Source of the DNA: JAOZTV01 sp965371805
Lineage (GTDB): Bacteria; Acidobacteriota; Aminicenantia; UBA2199
Assembly: GCA_965371805.1 (NCBI GenBank)
Contig: CBDUZW010000020.1
Location: 1-64,000, forward strand
Direction: 5' to 3'
Length of the DNA stretch: 64,000 bases
In this document: positions 37,699 through 46,995 of the stretch, in pieces
Layout of the letters: each line of letters starts with the position of its first letter
Numbering within the stretch: the first letter of the stretch is position 1
Program-made: the position numbers and the translations under genes
The notes under the pieces: model-generated
What the model was told of the DNA's origin: nothing
The model's database searches: none
Seen by the model: only the letters and a program-made list of their open reading frames with translations

Positions 37699-38286
37699 TT
37701 ATTTGTATTTTGTTATATTATATACATATTTTGCAATCATATCAAATTCAATATTTACTCTTTCACCTTTTTTTAACATCTTTAAATTTGTTGAATCTAA
37801 AGTATGTGGAATAATATCAACTGAGAAGAAAGATTCTCCTTTTTCGGATATGGTCAAGCTTACTCCATTTAAAGTTACAGATCCTTTATTAATTATATAT
37901 TTTTTCCATAACTTATCCTGAAAAATAAAGGATATACGTGTACTTTCTTTGTTTTTCTGGATATTCCTGACCCGGACTGTACCATCAAGATGTCCGCTTA
38001 CCATATGGCCTCCAAGAAAATCATTTAAAGTTAGAGGTAATTCAATATTTAAAAGACTTCTCTTAATTAAGTCCTTATAATTTGCCAGTTTTAATGTCTC
38101 TCTACTTAAATTAAATTTATAGATATCCTTCTCTATAGAAATAACAGTTAAACAGGCACCATTAACTGCAACAGAATCACCTAATTTAATGCAATCAGGT
38201 AGGTTTACCTTAATTGTAATTATTGGAATCGAAGAGTCATTGAGGTCTATTAAGATTCCGGTTTTTAATACAAGCCCTGTAAACAT
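37699..38286 (-). CDS. ribE: Riboflavin synthase alpha subunit
   Basis: The 195-residue protein begins with the classic MFTGLV and contains two lumazine-binding repeats. The first has SVAVNGACLTV and the second GSVTLNGVSLTIS; HMVSGHLDGTV lies between them. It dismutates two molecules of 6,7-dimethyl-8-ribityllumazine to riboflavin. Its start follows the ribD stop with no gap, and ribBA starts 19 bases after its own stop. No FMN riboswitch is visible in front of the cluster. Confidence 0.96.
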   Translation of the reverse strand: MFTGLVLKTGILIDLNDSSIPIITIKVNLPDCIKLGDSVAVNGACLTVISIEKDIYKFNLSRETLKLANYKDLIKRSLLNIELPLTLNDFLGGHMVSGHLDGTVRVRNIQKNKESTRISFIFQDKLWKKYIINKGSVTLNGVSLTISEKGESFFSVDIIPHTLDSTNLKMLKKGERVNIEFDMIAKYVYNITKYK

Positions 38287-39354
38287 CTATTTTTTACCTC
38301 TGAGAATAAATCCTGAATCAAACTCAGTAATATTTGATGAAGAAAAGTCAATGGGGTCTGAGAGGAGAGTCCCACTTTCAAATAATTCTACTGAATTTTT
38401 TCCACCAATTAATTTTTTATCTGTAAAAAGTACTATCTCATCAAATAAATTTTTAACCAGAAAGGAGTTTATTAATTTACCGCCACCCTCAATAAGAATT
38501 GATGATATTCCTCTCTTATATAGGATTTTGAGTATTTCATCTAAATTCAGTCCATAAGATGATTGGTTTACAAAGAAATGATTGTTAGTTCTCTTAACTC
38601 TATCGGCTGAACTCGAACTGAAAATAAAAGTAGGGTATTGTTCCAGATTTTTAAAAATATTCAGATCTTTAGTCAATATATTTTTAGAATCCAGAATAAT
38701 CCTTATTAATTTTTTGTCTTTCCACTGATCAGTTCTTATGGTTAAATTTGGATTGTCATCTAAAACTGTCTTTGATCCGGTCATAATAGCTGAGAATTCA
38801 CCTCTAAGTTCATGTGAGATATCTCTTAGTTTTTTACTTGTCATCCAACATGAGTTTCTTTTATTATCAGTCAGTTTGCCGTCTAATGAAACACCAGCAC
38901 GAAGAGATATGTAGGGTCTTTTCTTTTCGATGTATGTAAAATAGTGAGCACTAAATTTTCTATTCATTTTATCAAGTTGTCCGATAACAACCTCAATTCC
39001 ATTTTCTTCAAGCTTCTTAATACCTTTACCTGCAACAAGTGAATTTGGGTCTTTTGAAGCAATTACAACTCTTTTTACTTTTTTTTTTATTATTATGTCT
39101 GTGCAAGGCGGAGTCTTACCATGATGTCCACAGGGTTCCAGAGAGACATAAAGTGTAGTGTCAGTTTCACTTATTTTTTCCAATGCCATTCTTTCTGCAT
39201 GAACTTCTCCGAATTTTTTATGATATCCCATTGATAATATTTTGCCATTTTTTACGACGACAGCTCCAACCATTGGATTTGGTTCAGTATACCCTAATCC
39301 TTTTCTGCTGAGTTTAATCGCAATTTTTAAATATTTTAGATCATCCAAAAACAT
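38287..39354 (-). CDS. ribD: Riboflavin biosynthesis deaminase/reductase
   Basis: Residues 1-145 are the zinc deaminase (HAERMA with H52 and E54, then PCGHHGKTPPC with C75 and C84). Residues 146-355 are the reductase domain (PYISLRAGVSLDGKLTD, later ILIEGGGKLINSFL). It performs the second and third steps of the GTP branch. It starts directly after the ftsY stop codon, so translation is coupled. The expected length of about 360 residues is kept. Confidence 0.96.
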   Translation of the reverse strand: MFLDDLKYLKIAIKLSRKGLGYTEPNPMVGAVVVKNGKILSMGYHKKFGEVHAERMALEKISETDTTLYVSLEPCGHHGKTPPCTDIIIKKKVKRVVIASKDPNSLVAGKGIKKLEENGIEVVIGQLDKMNRKFSAHYFTYIEKKRPYISLRAGVSLDGKLTDNKRNSCWMTSKKLRDISHELRGEFSAIMTGSKTVLDDNPNLTIRTDQWKDKKLIRIILDSKNILTKDLNIFKNLEQYPTFIFSSSSADRVKRTNNHFFVNQSSYGLNLDEILKILYKRGISSILIEGGGKLINSFLVKNLFDEIVLFTDKKLIGGKNSVELFESGTLLSDPIDFSSSNITEFDSGFILRGKK

Positions 39355-40251
39355 TTACTCCAGAAGGGAATCAATAAATTCCCTGGGTGAAAATTCAACT
39401 AAGTCATCCGCTTTTTCCCCAATACCGGCAAAACATACCGGAATTCTCATTTCAGATAGAATATTAAGTATTGACCCACCCTTTGCAGTTCCATCTATTT
39501 TTGAGAGTAATATTCCTGATAATTGAGAGACAGTTTTAAACTTTCTGGCCTGATCCAATGTGTTTTGACCCATTGTTGCATCAACTACAAGTAAGGTTTG
39601 CGAAGGTTGGTCAGGAAAGAAATTTTTTATTATTTTTGTTAATTTTTCAAGTTCTCTCATCAGGTTTTCTTTAGTTTGAACTCTACCGGCAGTATCAATT
39701 ATTAAAACATCAAAATCTTTGTTTTGAAATGAAGTAAGACTATTATAAACAACAGACCCGGGATCAGCCCCTTTGTCTCCACCAATAACAGGAATATTTA
39801 ATTTTTCTCCCCATAATGATAACTGAGAACTTCCAGCAGCCCTGAATGTATCGGCAGCCCCAAGAAGTACTTTTTTACCTTTTTTTCGATAATACTCTGC
39901 AAGTTTTGCGGCACTTGTCGTTTTTCCACTTCCATTTATGCCTATTAACAGTATAATTTCTTTATCTAAATTATCTGATTTTTTCAGATTGTATCCGCTT
40001 ATCTCGGCTGCAGCACTGAAAATATCTTCCAGTTCTTCCTTAAGTAGTGCAAGATAGTCCTCTTTATCATGTGAGAGTTTAGATCTAAGTTCAACACCTT
40101 TTAGTATTCTTGCTACAATTTCAGATGATATATCTGATAATATAAGAATCTCTTCAAGCTCTTCAAAAAAATCTTCTTTATTTTTTTTAGAGTTGAATAT
40201 TAATTTTATTTTTTTTGATAATGATGATTTAAATAAGCCGTTTAGTTTCAT
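39355..40251 (-). CDS. ftsY: Signal recognition particle receptor FtsY (short form)
   Basis: The NG domain is complete: GINGSGKTTSAAKLAEYY P-loop, DTFRAAGSSQL, DTAGRVQTKENLM, VDATMGQNTLDQA and LSKIDGTAKGGSIL. The protein is only 298 residues because the acidic A domain of the enterobacterial protein is missing, as in many other bacteria. It docks SRP-ribosome complexes at the membrane. Placement ahead of riboflavin genes is unusual but not functional evidence. It begins 30 bases after the AOR-family gene ends. Confidence 0.96.
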   Translation of the reverse strand: MKLNGLFKSSLSKKIKLIFNSKKNKEDFFEELEEILILSDISSEIVARILKGVELRSKLSHDKEDYLALLKEELEDIFSAAAEISGYNLKKSDNLDKEIILLIGINGSGKTTSAAKLAEYYRKKGKKVLLGAADTFRAAGSSQLSLWGEKLNIPVIGGDKGADPGSVVYNSLTSFQNKDFDVLIIDTAGRVQTKENLMRELEKLTKIIKNFFPDQPSQTLLVVDATMGQNTLDQARKFKTVSQLSGILLSKIDGTAKGGSILNILSEMRIPVCFAGIGEKADDLVEFSPREFIDSLLE

Positions 40252-40281
40252 AACACATTATACTATTTGATGCATAATAAT

Positions 40282-42045
40282 TCAACTGAATGGTTCCAGT
40301 TTTATAGGAACTCCTTTTTGATCCCAGCCTCTTAATCTATAATAATCCTGGATCATAAGTTTTAATTCAGATTCTTCTATGACTGCTCCATTTTCAATTT
40401 TTTCGGTAAAAAATCTTCTGGGCAGGGTATCTGATGTATAATCCATTCCTTCTCTCAAATTGAATAACCTTGTATTGTCTTTTATTTTTGCAGCAATTTT
40501 TTTCAAATCTTTTTTGTCTAAAGTCAGACCTGTTGCTAATCCTATAATTTCAGAAAGTTCATCCCAGAGATAAAAATCCCTGTAAAACCTGCAAAGTATA
40601 AGAGTATCAAAAAGAGTAGCTCTATCTTCATAATCAACAAAGATTTCTGCCTTTCCTATTGTTTGTTCTGGAGGTATAACTCCTGATAGTTCGGCCTTAT
40701 AAAAAGTACTTCTTAAATGACATGCTCCACGTTCATTTACTGCATATGCGAGTCCCATTCCTTTTAGTACTCTCGGGTCATAACCGGCAGGCTCCAATCC
40801 TTTAACATGGATTGTGTAATCCGCCATTCCCAGGGCTTTTCCAACACTTATTATCCCATCTGCAAAAAGATCTCCATCATTTTTTCTATAAGTTATGTCA
40901 TGTAAGAAATTGGCAATTTTATCAACTTCACCATATCCTATATCTCTATTATTTTTTCCTTTTTGTTTCGCTTCAATAGCAAGGGCTGCAAGATTGCCAG
41001 CAGTTATAGTATCTATCCCCAGGCTGTCACAAATATTATTCAAATAGGCAATTTCTTCTATCCTGTCAATTTCACAAAGTCCTCCAAAGGAGTAAATTGT
41101 CTCATATTCAGGTCCTTCAATCTCTAAACCCTTATGCCTTCCATTTTTTACTTTTGATATTTTTCCACAGGCTAGAAAGCAGGTAGAGCAGGCATTAGGC
41201 TTTACATCACATTTTTCCTGCATACTGATTGCATCGATATTTTGCCAGTTTTTATAAATGCCACTTTGCCAGTATTTTGTTGGGAATGCACCATTTTTAT
41301 TCATGATCTCAACAGACATAGGAGTTCCTAAATTTTTATATGCAATTGATGTATTATGATTCTTTAATTTTTGATAAGTTTCTTTTGCATATGTAATCAT
41401 TCCAGGGGAATCAAAAAAAATTCTTTTTGTAGAACCACTAAAGGATATTGCCTTAATATTTTTTGAACCTAAAACAGCTCCCATTCCAGTTCTGCCTGCA
41501 ACTCTCCACTTATCATTTTTAATAACAGCAAATTTTACGAGATTTTCTCCTGCAGGTCCAATAACAAGAACATTGGCTTTTTTTTCTAATTTTGAACTAA
41601 TAATATTTTCAGTTTCAAATGTATTTTTACCCCAGATATCTTTTGCATTTAAGTAATCTATACTCTTATCTGTAATATTGATCCAAATCGGTTTTTCACT
41701 TTTTCCTTTAAATATTATTGCATCATAACCAGTTCTACTCATACCGATTACAGCACTGCCCCCACTATAAGACTCGCCATAAAGCCCGGTTAAAGGAGAT
41801 TTCGTAAATACGCCATATCTTGACGAACCAAATATTCTTCCATCGGATAGGGGACCCGTGGTGAAAATCAAATGGTTTCCTTCATCAAATGGTTTTATAT
41901 CTTTTCTATTATATTTTAGGAGTAGGTAGGTCCCAAGGCCCTTTCCACCCAAAGTTGATTCTAATATTATATCAGGTATCTCTATGACTTCACTAGAACG
42001 ATTACTCAAATCAATAAAGAGCAGTCTATTAAAAAAACCTTTCAT
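40282..42045 (-). CDS. Aldehyde:ferredoxin oxidoreductase-family tungsten enzyme
   Basis: The 587-residue protein has the AOR layout: an N-terminal tungstopterin region (TLGGKGLGTYLLLKYN, GPLSDGRIFGSSRYGVFTKS, GAVLGSKNIKAI) and the Fe-S cysteines C286, C289, C293 and C485. A conserved RGACHLRSTFYKAEL segment follows. It oxidises an aldehyde or related substrate using ferredoxin in anaerobes; the exact substrate cannot be told. No signal peptide is present, so it is cytoplasmic. The DUF6599-like gene lies just upstream, and ftsY follows in the same direction. Confidence 0.9.
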   Translation of the reverse strand: MKGFFNRLLFIDLSNRSSEVIEIPDIILESTLGGKGLGTYLLLKYNRKDIKPFDEGNHLIFTTGPLSDGRIFGSSRYGVFTKSPLTGLYGESYSGGSAVIGMSRTGYDAIIFKGKSEKPIWINITDKSIDYLNAKDIWGKNTFETENIISSKLEKKANVLVIGPAGENLVKFAVIKNDKWRVAGRTGMGAVLGSKNIKAISFSGSTKRIFFDSPGMITYAKETYQKLKNHNTSIAYKNLGTPMSVEIMNKNGAFPTKYWQSGIYKNWQNIDAISMQEKCDVKPNACSTCFLACGKISKVKNGRHKGLEIEGPEYETIYSFGGLCEIDRIEEIAYLNNICDSLGIDTITAGNLAALAIEAKQKGKNNRDIGYGEVDKIANFLHDITYRKNDGDLFADGIISVGKALGMADYTIHVKGLEPAGYDPRVLKGMGLAYAVNERGACHLRSTFYKAELSGVIPPEQTIGKAEIFVDYEDRATLFDTLILCRFYRDFYLWDELSEIIGLATGLTLDKKDLKKIAAKIKDNTRLFNLREGMDYTSDTLPRRFFTEKIENGAVIEESELKLMIQDYYRLRGWDQKGVPIKLEPFS

Positions 42046-42060
42046 ATTATGTAAAAAAGT

Positions 42061-42948
42061 CTATTTTATTTTATTTTCAATAAAATTTATAATACCTGCT
42101 GCTTTTTTATTATCCTTGCAAAATAGTCCCCAAAGATGATTGTTTTTGTATTTTAGAAACACTATACCTTTATTTTTATAATAAGGATCAATAAAATGTA
42201 ATATTCCATTCTCATTTTTTAATAATATGTTTTTTTTCTTTAAAAACAATTTATAATTATCTAATATATTTTTTATCTCTTTTTCACTATCTGTTTCGAT
42301 TACAAATACCTGATAAACGGTATTATTCTCAGAGTAATCTGAAGTAAAAGCTGAGTGTAAAAAAGAATGACCTAAAAAATTTTTTGCAATATATCTTTCT
42401 GAGTTTTTTACTTTGTTTTTTATAGGAAATGCAGATAAAATTTCAGGATTTCCTGTAGACTTTTCAAACTGTTTTGAGAAATTTTCTGCCACTTTTGTTA
42501 AAATGTTTTTTTCATTTTCCTTAATTCCAAAACTGCTTATTTTCACATAAAATTTTCCTTTAAAGAAATTAAGAATTCCCTGTTCATAGTATCCTTCAGT
42601 GCCAATTTTCAAAAAATCTCCTTCTGAAGGTTTTTCACTACTATATATCCCAAAACCATTATTGATATCTTTGTGTTCATATATATCAATAGTGATGGAG
42701 CCTTTTTGTTTATTTCTATATTCAAAAACAGAAAGTTTATTAAAAAAATAATTTAAATATAAGTCAGCTGCACCATTTATATATTCATAAAGATTGTCAG
42801 CAGAATAATGTGCCGGTTTTGATTTTAATGTAAAACCAGGAACTTCCGGAGAGAGTATTTCAGGTGAATTTCCATAAAGCTGAAAGCCTGTACCAAAAGA
42901 TACTTGTAGTAATAAAATTAAAACCATAAATTTAGTTAATTTAAACAT
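42061..42948 (-). CDS. Exported DUF6599-like protein
   Basis: The protein has a signal peptide (about residues 1-24, FMVLILLLQVSFGTGFQLYG region). The YEYINGAADLYLNYFFN segment near residue 54 is the hallmark of the DUF6599 family of secreted proteins. The rest is a mixed alpha/beta protein ending in a Lys-rich helix. Function is unknown. The AOR-family gene starts 15 bases after its stop, and the short ribosome site GGAG lies before its own start. Shared transcription with the tungsten enzyme is likely, but a shared job is inference. Confidence 0.72.
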   Translation of the reverse strand: MFKLTKFMVLILLLQVSFGTGFQLYGNSPEILSPEVPGFTLKSKPAHYSADNLYEYINGAADLYLNYFFNKLSVFEYRNKQKGSITIDIYEHKDINNGFGIYSSEKPSEGDFLKIGTEGYYEQGILNFFKGKFYVKISSFGIKENEKNILTKVAENFSKQFEKSTGNPEILSAFPIKNKVKNSERYIAKNFLGHSFLHSAFTSDYSENNTVYQVFVIETDSEKEIKNILDNYKLFLKKKNILLKNENGILHFIDPYYKNKGIVFLKYKNNHLWGLFCKDNKKAAGIINFIENKIK

Positions 42949-43025
42949 AATTTACTCCTTTATAAAATTTTGACAGATATTTTAAATGTACTTATATACA
43001 AATAATTAAAAAAAGAACCAACTAA

Positions 43026-43190
43026 AACCTAAGTTGTGCGATTGTTTTGGATGAAGAGGTTAAGAATGTTGTTGCCAGAAGGTTTACGAAAATCGAAAAT
43101 GTACTAATGAGTACATTGAGGATTTTTGGAAACCCTTATGGTGCAACAAGCTTTGATCTATTCGCCGAAAGAATCGCTCAATTTAGGTAA
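43026..43190 (+). pseudogene. Short coding remnant, family not recognised
   Basis: The 54 open codons between a TAA at 43023 and a TAA at 43188 read like real protein (VARRFTKIENVLMSTLRIF, then GNPYGATSFDLFAERIAQFR), and the stretch is richer in G and C than its surroundings. There is no start codon near the 5' end and no ribosome site. I take it as the tail of a lost gene, possibly a mobile-element or metabolic gene. It fills most of the 42949-43209 gap. Confidence 0.35.
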
Positions 43191-43209
43191 AAGTAAATAC
43201 CGGACTGTA

Positions 43210-44124
43210 TTATATCACATCCTTAATAAATGAAGTGTCAATAAATTTATCAAGATCAATTTTTCCTTTTAATACTCCCATTTTCTCATACATATAATTC
43301 TGCATTATATCAAAATCATTAGTAACAGGCATTAGATCATCAGTAATTATTCTATCTGATGGGTCTGTAAGAATTTTTTTAATAATATCTTTATTCTGAT
43401 TTAAGAATGATGCACCTACAATAGATGCTTCATCAATATTTTGTTCAGCAATATTACCCGATTTTACAAGACTTCCTATCAATTCATGTAGAGCATCTTT
43501 TTTTGTTTCTATAACATTTTCTTTTGCCACAAAAATACAACATGGATGTTTTGGCCATAGATCTTTTGACAAACTAAAAATTTCTCCATGACCTGCATTT
43601 ATAGATAGTGAACCAAATGGCTCTGCGACAATAAAACCACCTAATTTATCCTCTTCACCAAATTCAAGGGCAAGAGGCATGTCACTTGGAGATAATGTTT
43701 CAAACATTACATCTTTGCCTGGAGTCAAACCTGCTTCACTAAGAAGTTGATGAACAAGCATATGATGAACAGATAATTGATATGGAATAACTATTGTTTG
43801 TCCTTTGAAATCTTCTATTTTTTCTATTCCGGCACCATTTCTTTTAATAAAAATAGACCCGGTTTTATGACCAAGCATAACCATTTTTATTGGAAGCCCG
43901 GATCGGTATAAATCCATTGCACTTGGAGCAAGAATAAAAGCTCCATCAAGATTGTCACTTTCTAATTCGCCAATTAACTGAGGCCATCCCATTAACGGCA
44001 CTGTTTCAAGTTCCAGATATTTAAAATCCTCTTTTTTATTATCATATCTGTCTTTAGTCATTCCAAGAATTAAATGATCGGTAATATTTAAATGACCGAC
44101 TCTGATTTTTTGCTTTTCTCCCAT
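43210..44124 (-). CDS. ABC-type substrate-binding-like protein without signal peptide
   Basis: The 304-residue protein has the NMT1/SsuA/NrtA-like periplasmic-binding fold: IRVGHLNITDHLILG at the start, GMTKDRYDNK, LDGAFILAPSAMDLYR and GQTIVIPYQLSVHHML. It lacks any hydrophobic N-terminus, so it should stay in the cytoplasm, or it is a soluble enzyme or sensor derived from the fold. No permease or ATPase gene is nearby. It is divergent from the acyl ligase gene, with an AT-rich 184-base gap. Confidence 0.75.
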   Translation of the reverse strand: MGEKQKIRVGHLNITDHLILGMTKDRYDNKKEDFKYLELETVPLMGWPQLIGELESDNLDGAFILAPSAMDLYRSGLPIKMVMLGHKTGSIFIKRNGAGIEKIEDFKGQTIVIPYQLSVHHMLVHQLLSEAGLTPGKDVMFETLSPSDMPLALEFGEEDKLGGFIVAEPFGSLSINAGHGEIFSLSKDLWPKHPCCIFVAKENVIETKKDALHELIGSLVKSGNIAEQNIDEASIVGASFLNQNKDIIKKILTDPSDRIITDDLMPVTNDFDIMQNYMYEKMGVLKGKIDLDKFIDTSFIKDVI

Positions 44125-44308
44125 TATTTTCTCCTTAATTTATTTTATAGATAATATTAAAATAAATAAAAAAAAAAAACAATTAATTAAAAAATAAATT
44201 TATTTTAGTATTTTTTTTATTTATGCTATATTTAAAAATAGCTTAAATTGTCTCTTTTTCTCATGAAAATTGTCTAATTTAAGTAAAACATAAAAAGGGG
44301 GTTTTCAA

Positions 44309-45832
44309 ATGCAGCTTCACAGTGAATTTGTAAAAAAAGCAAAAAAATATGGAAAGAAACTTGCAATAATCGATAGAACTACGGAAAAAAGGATAGATTA
44401 TTCAAAATCTTTGATTGCATCCTTATTACTACAAAGAAAAATTGCAAATTATAGGGATGGTTTTATAGGGATCATGATCCCGAACTCTGCAGGTTCAATA
44501 CTCTCAATTCTCGGGACCCATTTTGCCGGTAAGGTTCCAGTAATGATTAACTATTCAACAGGAGCTGCCGAAAATGCAGAATATGCCCAAAAAAAATGTG
44601 GTTTTAGAACAATTATAACCTCCCGGGCGCTGCTCGAAAAAATTGGCTGCAGATTAGTAAAAGGTATGGTTTTTATTGAAGATATTATGACCTCTATATC
44701 AAAAGGAGATAAAATTAAAGCAGCATTGAGATCAAAATTACCAGAAAAATTGTTATTGAAAACAATTCATTCAGGAGAAGAGAGTGATAATGCAGTTATC
44801 TTATTTACAAGCGGTAGTGAGAAGGATCCGAAAGGTGTTCAGCTTACTCATAAAAATTTATTATCAAATATTGAAGGTTCATTAAAAAGAATGGAATTCT
44901 CTGCTGATGATATTGTTCTTGGTATATTACCTTTTTTTCATGTTTTTGGTCAGATGGCTAATTTATGGTTATCATTGACTACCGGAGCGACAATTGTATC
45001 ATATGCAAATCCATTGGATTATGAAAAGGTTTGTTCAGTAATCAGGGAAGAAAAAGTTACTGTTATGATTGCAACACCCGTTTTCTTCAGTGGTTATTTA
45101 AGACAGTCTAAACCGGGAGATTTTGCATCGGTAAGATTAGCTGCTTCAGGTGCTGATAAAACGCCAAGAGTATTATATGATGCATATTTGAAAAAGCATA
45201 ATGTTACTCTTATGGAGGGTTATGGAGCAACTGAAACCAGTCCTGTTGTATCGTTAAACTGTATTGGATTTAATAAACCGGGAAGTATTGGAAGACCTTT
45301 GGATAATGTTTTAGTAAAGATCCTGAATATTAATACCGGAGCTGAACTTCCTGCAGGAGAGGATGGGAGGCTGGTTGTCAAAGCTGACAGTATTATGAAA
45401 GGATATTTTGATGATATTGAAGAGACAACCCGTAGGATTCAAAACGACTGGTATGATACCGGGGATATGGGCATGATTGATGAGGATGGATTTGTATGGC
45501 ATAAAGGACGACTAAAAAGGTTTGTTAAAATTGCGGGAGAAATGGTTTCTTTAGTTCGAGTTGAATCTGAACTTGTAGATCTCCTACCGGAAAATATAGA
45601 CTGTTGTGTTGTAGAGGTTCCTGATTCAATTAAGGGAGCAAAGATAATTGTTGCAATAACAGGTGATGTTGATGAAAAAGATTTGCTTTTAAAACTTCAT
45701 ACAAAACTGCCTACTATTGCAATTCCCAAACGGTTCATTTTTATAAAAGAGCTTCCTAAGATGGGGAGCGGAAAGGTTGATTTTAGAGGAACCACTGAAT
45801 TAATAAAAGAGATATTAAGTAAAGAGGCTTAA
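44309..45832 (+). CDS. AMP-forming acyl-ACP/acyl-CoA synthetase (Aas-like ligase)
   Basis: The 507-residue enzyme has the adenylating motifs ILFTSGSEKDPKGVQLTHKN (P-loop), EGYGATETSPVVSLN, DWYDTGDMGMID and the C-terminal GSGKVDFRG with the catalytic lysine. The N-terminal region (IGIMIPNSAGSILSI, PVMINYSTG) is close to the ligase half of Aas, which reloads fatty acids onto ACP or phospholipid. So it probably activates fatty acids for membrane recycling. AAGGGGG before the ATG is a good ribosome site. It is a single gene. Confidence 0.88.
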   Translation: MQLHSEFVKKAKKYGKKLAIIDRTTEKRIDYSKSLIASLLLQRKIANYRDGFIGIMIPNSAGSILSILGTHFAGKVPVMINYSTGAAENAEYAQKKCGFRTIITSRALLEKIGCRLVKGMVFIEDIMTSISKGDKIKAALRSKLPEKLLLKTIHSGEESDNAVILFTSGSEKDPKGVQLTHKNLLSNIEGSLKRMEFSADDIVLGILPFFHVFGQMANLWLSLTTGATIVSYANPLDYEKVCSVIREEKVTVMIATPVFFSGYLRQSKPGDFASVRLAASGADKTPRVLYDAYLKKHNVTLMEGYGATETSPVVSLNCIGFNKPGSIGRPLDNVLVKILNINTGAELPAGEDGRLVVKADSIMKGYFDDIEETTRRIQNDWYDTGDMGMIDEDGFVWHKGRLKRFVKIAGEMVSLVRVESELVDLLPENIDCCVVEVPDSIKGAKIIVAITGDVDEKDLLLKLHTKLPTIAIPKRFIFIKELPKMGSGKVDFRGTTELIKEILSKEA

Positions 45833-46080
45833 TTTATTTGTAAACGTCAAACTAACACACCTTATCAGCAATTTGATTTTATATCATGATTAATCTTTTC
45901 AGAAGGTTTATGTTGTTTCGTAGAATATCTGCTAAACAAAAACAGAGCTATAATCTTTAAGGATTGAAACAGTCAGGCACTTACAAAGGAAATATATTTC
46001 TGGTTCATTTTTAACTTTATTATAAGAGATTATATCTGCAAGTTAGAAATAAATTTCAGATTTTTTAAGGAGGACTTAAT

Positions 46081-46992
46081 ATGTTTATTCTACATCGAAG
46101 AGTACAAACTCTTATTGCGATTCTCATTATAACTATAAGCTTAGTTAATTGTGGGCAAAATCAGTGGGAAACCTCAAGTAAAAATGATGCCTTACCTAAG
46201 CATAAAGGCTTTACAAATGATAGTGAGCAAAATCAGTGGAAAACCTCAAATAAAAATGATGTTTTGCCACAGCAAAAATCCTATATCAATGATTATGCAG
46301 ATGTCATTAGTTCAGATGATAGTGAAAGAATTCAGATGATGTTAAGTGAGTTGGATAAGGAAATGGGAATTCAAACTGTTTTCGTCACAATCAACTCTAT
46401 TAACGACTATGACAGCAGGTATAAAACGATAGAAGAGTTTGCCACCGGTTTATTAAATCAATGGAAAATTGGGGGTAAAAAAAACAATGGTGTTTTAATA
46501 TTACTTTCACTAAAAGAGCAAAAATGTCGAATTATACTTGGAACTGAATATAAAGAGGCTTATAACTCATTAATGGAACAAATTATTGACGATAAAATGA
46601 CTCCATATTTTGTAAAAAACAACTACTCTGAAGGGATACTTGAGGGTGTTAGTGAAATAATCATGGAAATAACAAGAATTGATTATGATAAAATTAAATT
46701 TGACAAGAAGGATGATGATATAAAACCTGATGTCGCTTTAGAGGACGTAAATGCAGATCAATACCGCTATGGAGTTGGTGTTGATGGAAATCAGTTTAAA
46801 GCGTTTGGGCTATACAAAAAGGCGGTAAATCAGGGTGATGTTAATGCCATGGTCGAGCTGTCTGAATATTATGAGCAGGGTATATGGGTAAAACGGGATC
46901 ATGAAAAATCTATACAGTTATTAAAAAAGGCTGCTGCTGCAGGTTCACTTTCGGCAAAATGGCAATTAGAATTTTTAGAGATAGAGGAGTAA
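46081..46992 (+). CDS. Lipoprotein with TPM domain and Sel1 repeats
   Basis: A signal peptide ends in the lipobox LVNC (C24). A TPM domain spans about residues 70-200 (INDYADVISSDDSERIQMML, then IGGKKNNGVLILLSLKEQKC and IILGTEYKE). Two Sel1-type repeats end the protein (YGVGVDGNQFKAFGLYKKAV, then KSIQLLKKAAAAGS). Residues 26-49 and 50-73 are a direct duplication. TPM proteins occur in membrane-associated maintenance and repair, but the role here is unknown. The next gene starts four bases after the stop, so the two form an operon. Confidence 0.85.
   Translation: MFILHRRVQTLIAILIITISLVNCGQNQWETSSKNDALPKHKGFTNDSEQNQWKTSNKNDVLPQQKSYINDYADVISSDDSERIQMMLSELDKEMGIQTVFVTINSINDYDSRYKTIEEFATGLLNQWKIGGKKNNGVLILLSLKEQKCRIILGTEYKEAYNSLMEQIIDDKMTPYFVKNNYSEGILEGVSEIIMEITRIDYDKIKFDKKDDDIKPDVALEDVNADQYRYGVGVDGNQFKAFGLYKKAVNQGDVNAMVELSEYYEQGIWVKRDHEKSIQLLKKAAAAGSLSAKWQLEFLEIEE
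46156..46299 (+). repeat. Direct tandem repeat of two 72-base units within the lipoprotein gene
   Basis: Units 46156-46227 and 46228-46299 each encode 24 residues, beginning QNQWETSSKND and QNQWKTSNKND. The 5' halves are nearly identical and the 3' halves more diverged. The result is a flexible linker between the lipid anchor and the TPM domain. Confidence 0.75.
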
Positions 46993-46995
46993 ACT

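Noticed and set aside
37680..42048. FMN riboswitch ahead of the riboflavin cluster
   Set aside because: I saw no conserved riboswitch core upstream of ftsY, ribD, ribE or ribBA; genes are packed without a long leader.
44150..44240. Very AT-rich tract considered as an origin or element
   Set aside because: It is a divergent promoter gap with A and T runs; there is no repeat or box pattern.
45961..45970. CRISPR-like handle ATTGAAAC in an intergenic region
   Set aside because: It occurs once and has no repeated partner or spacer pattern nearby, so no array is present.
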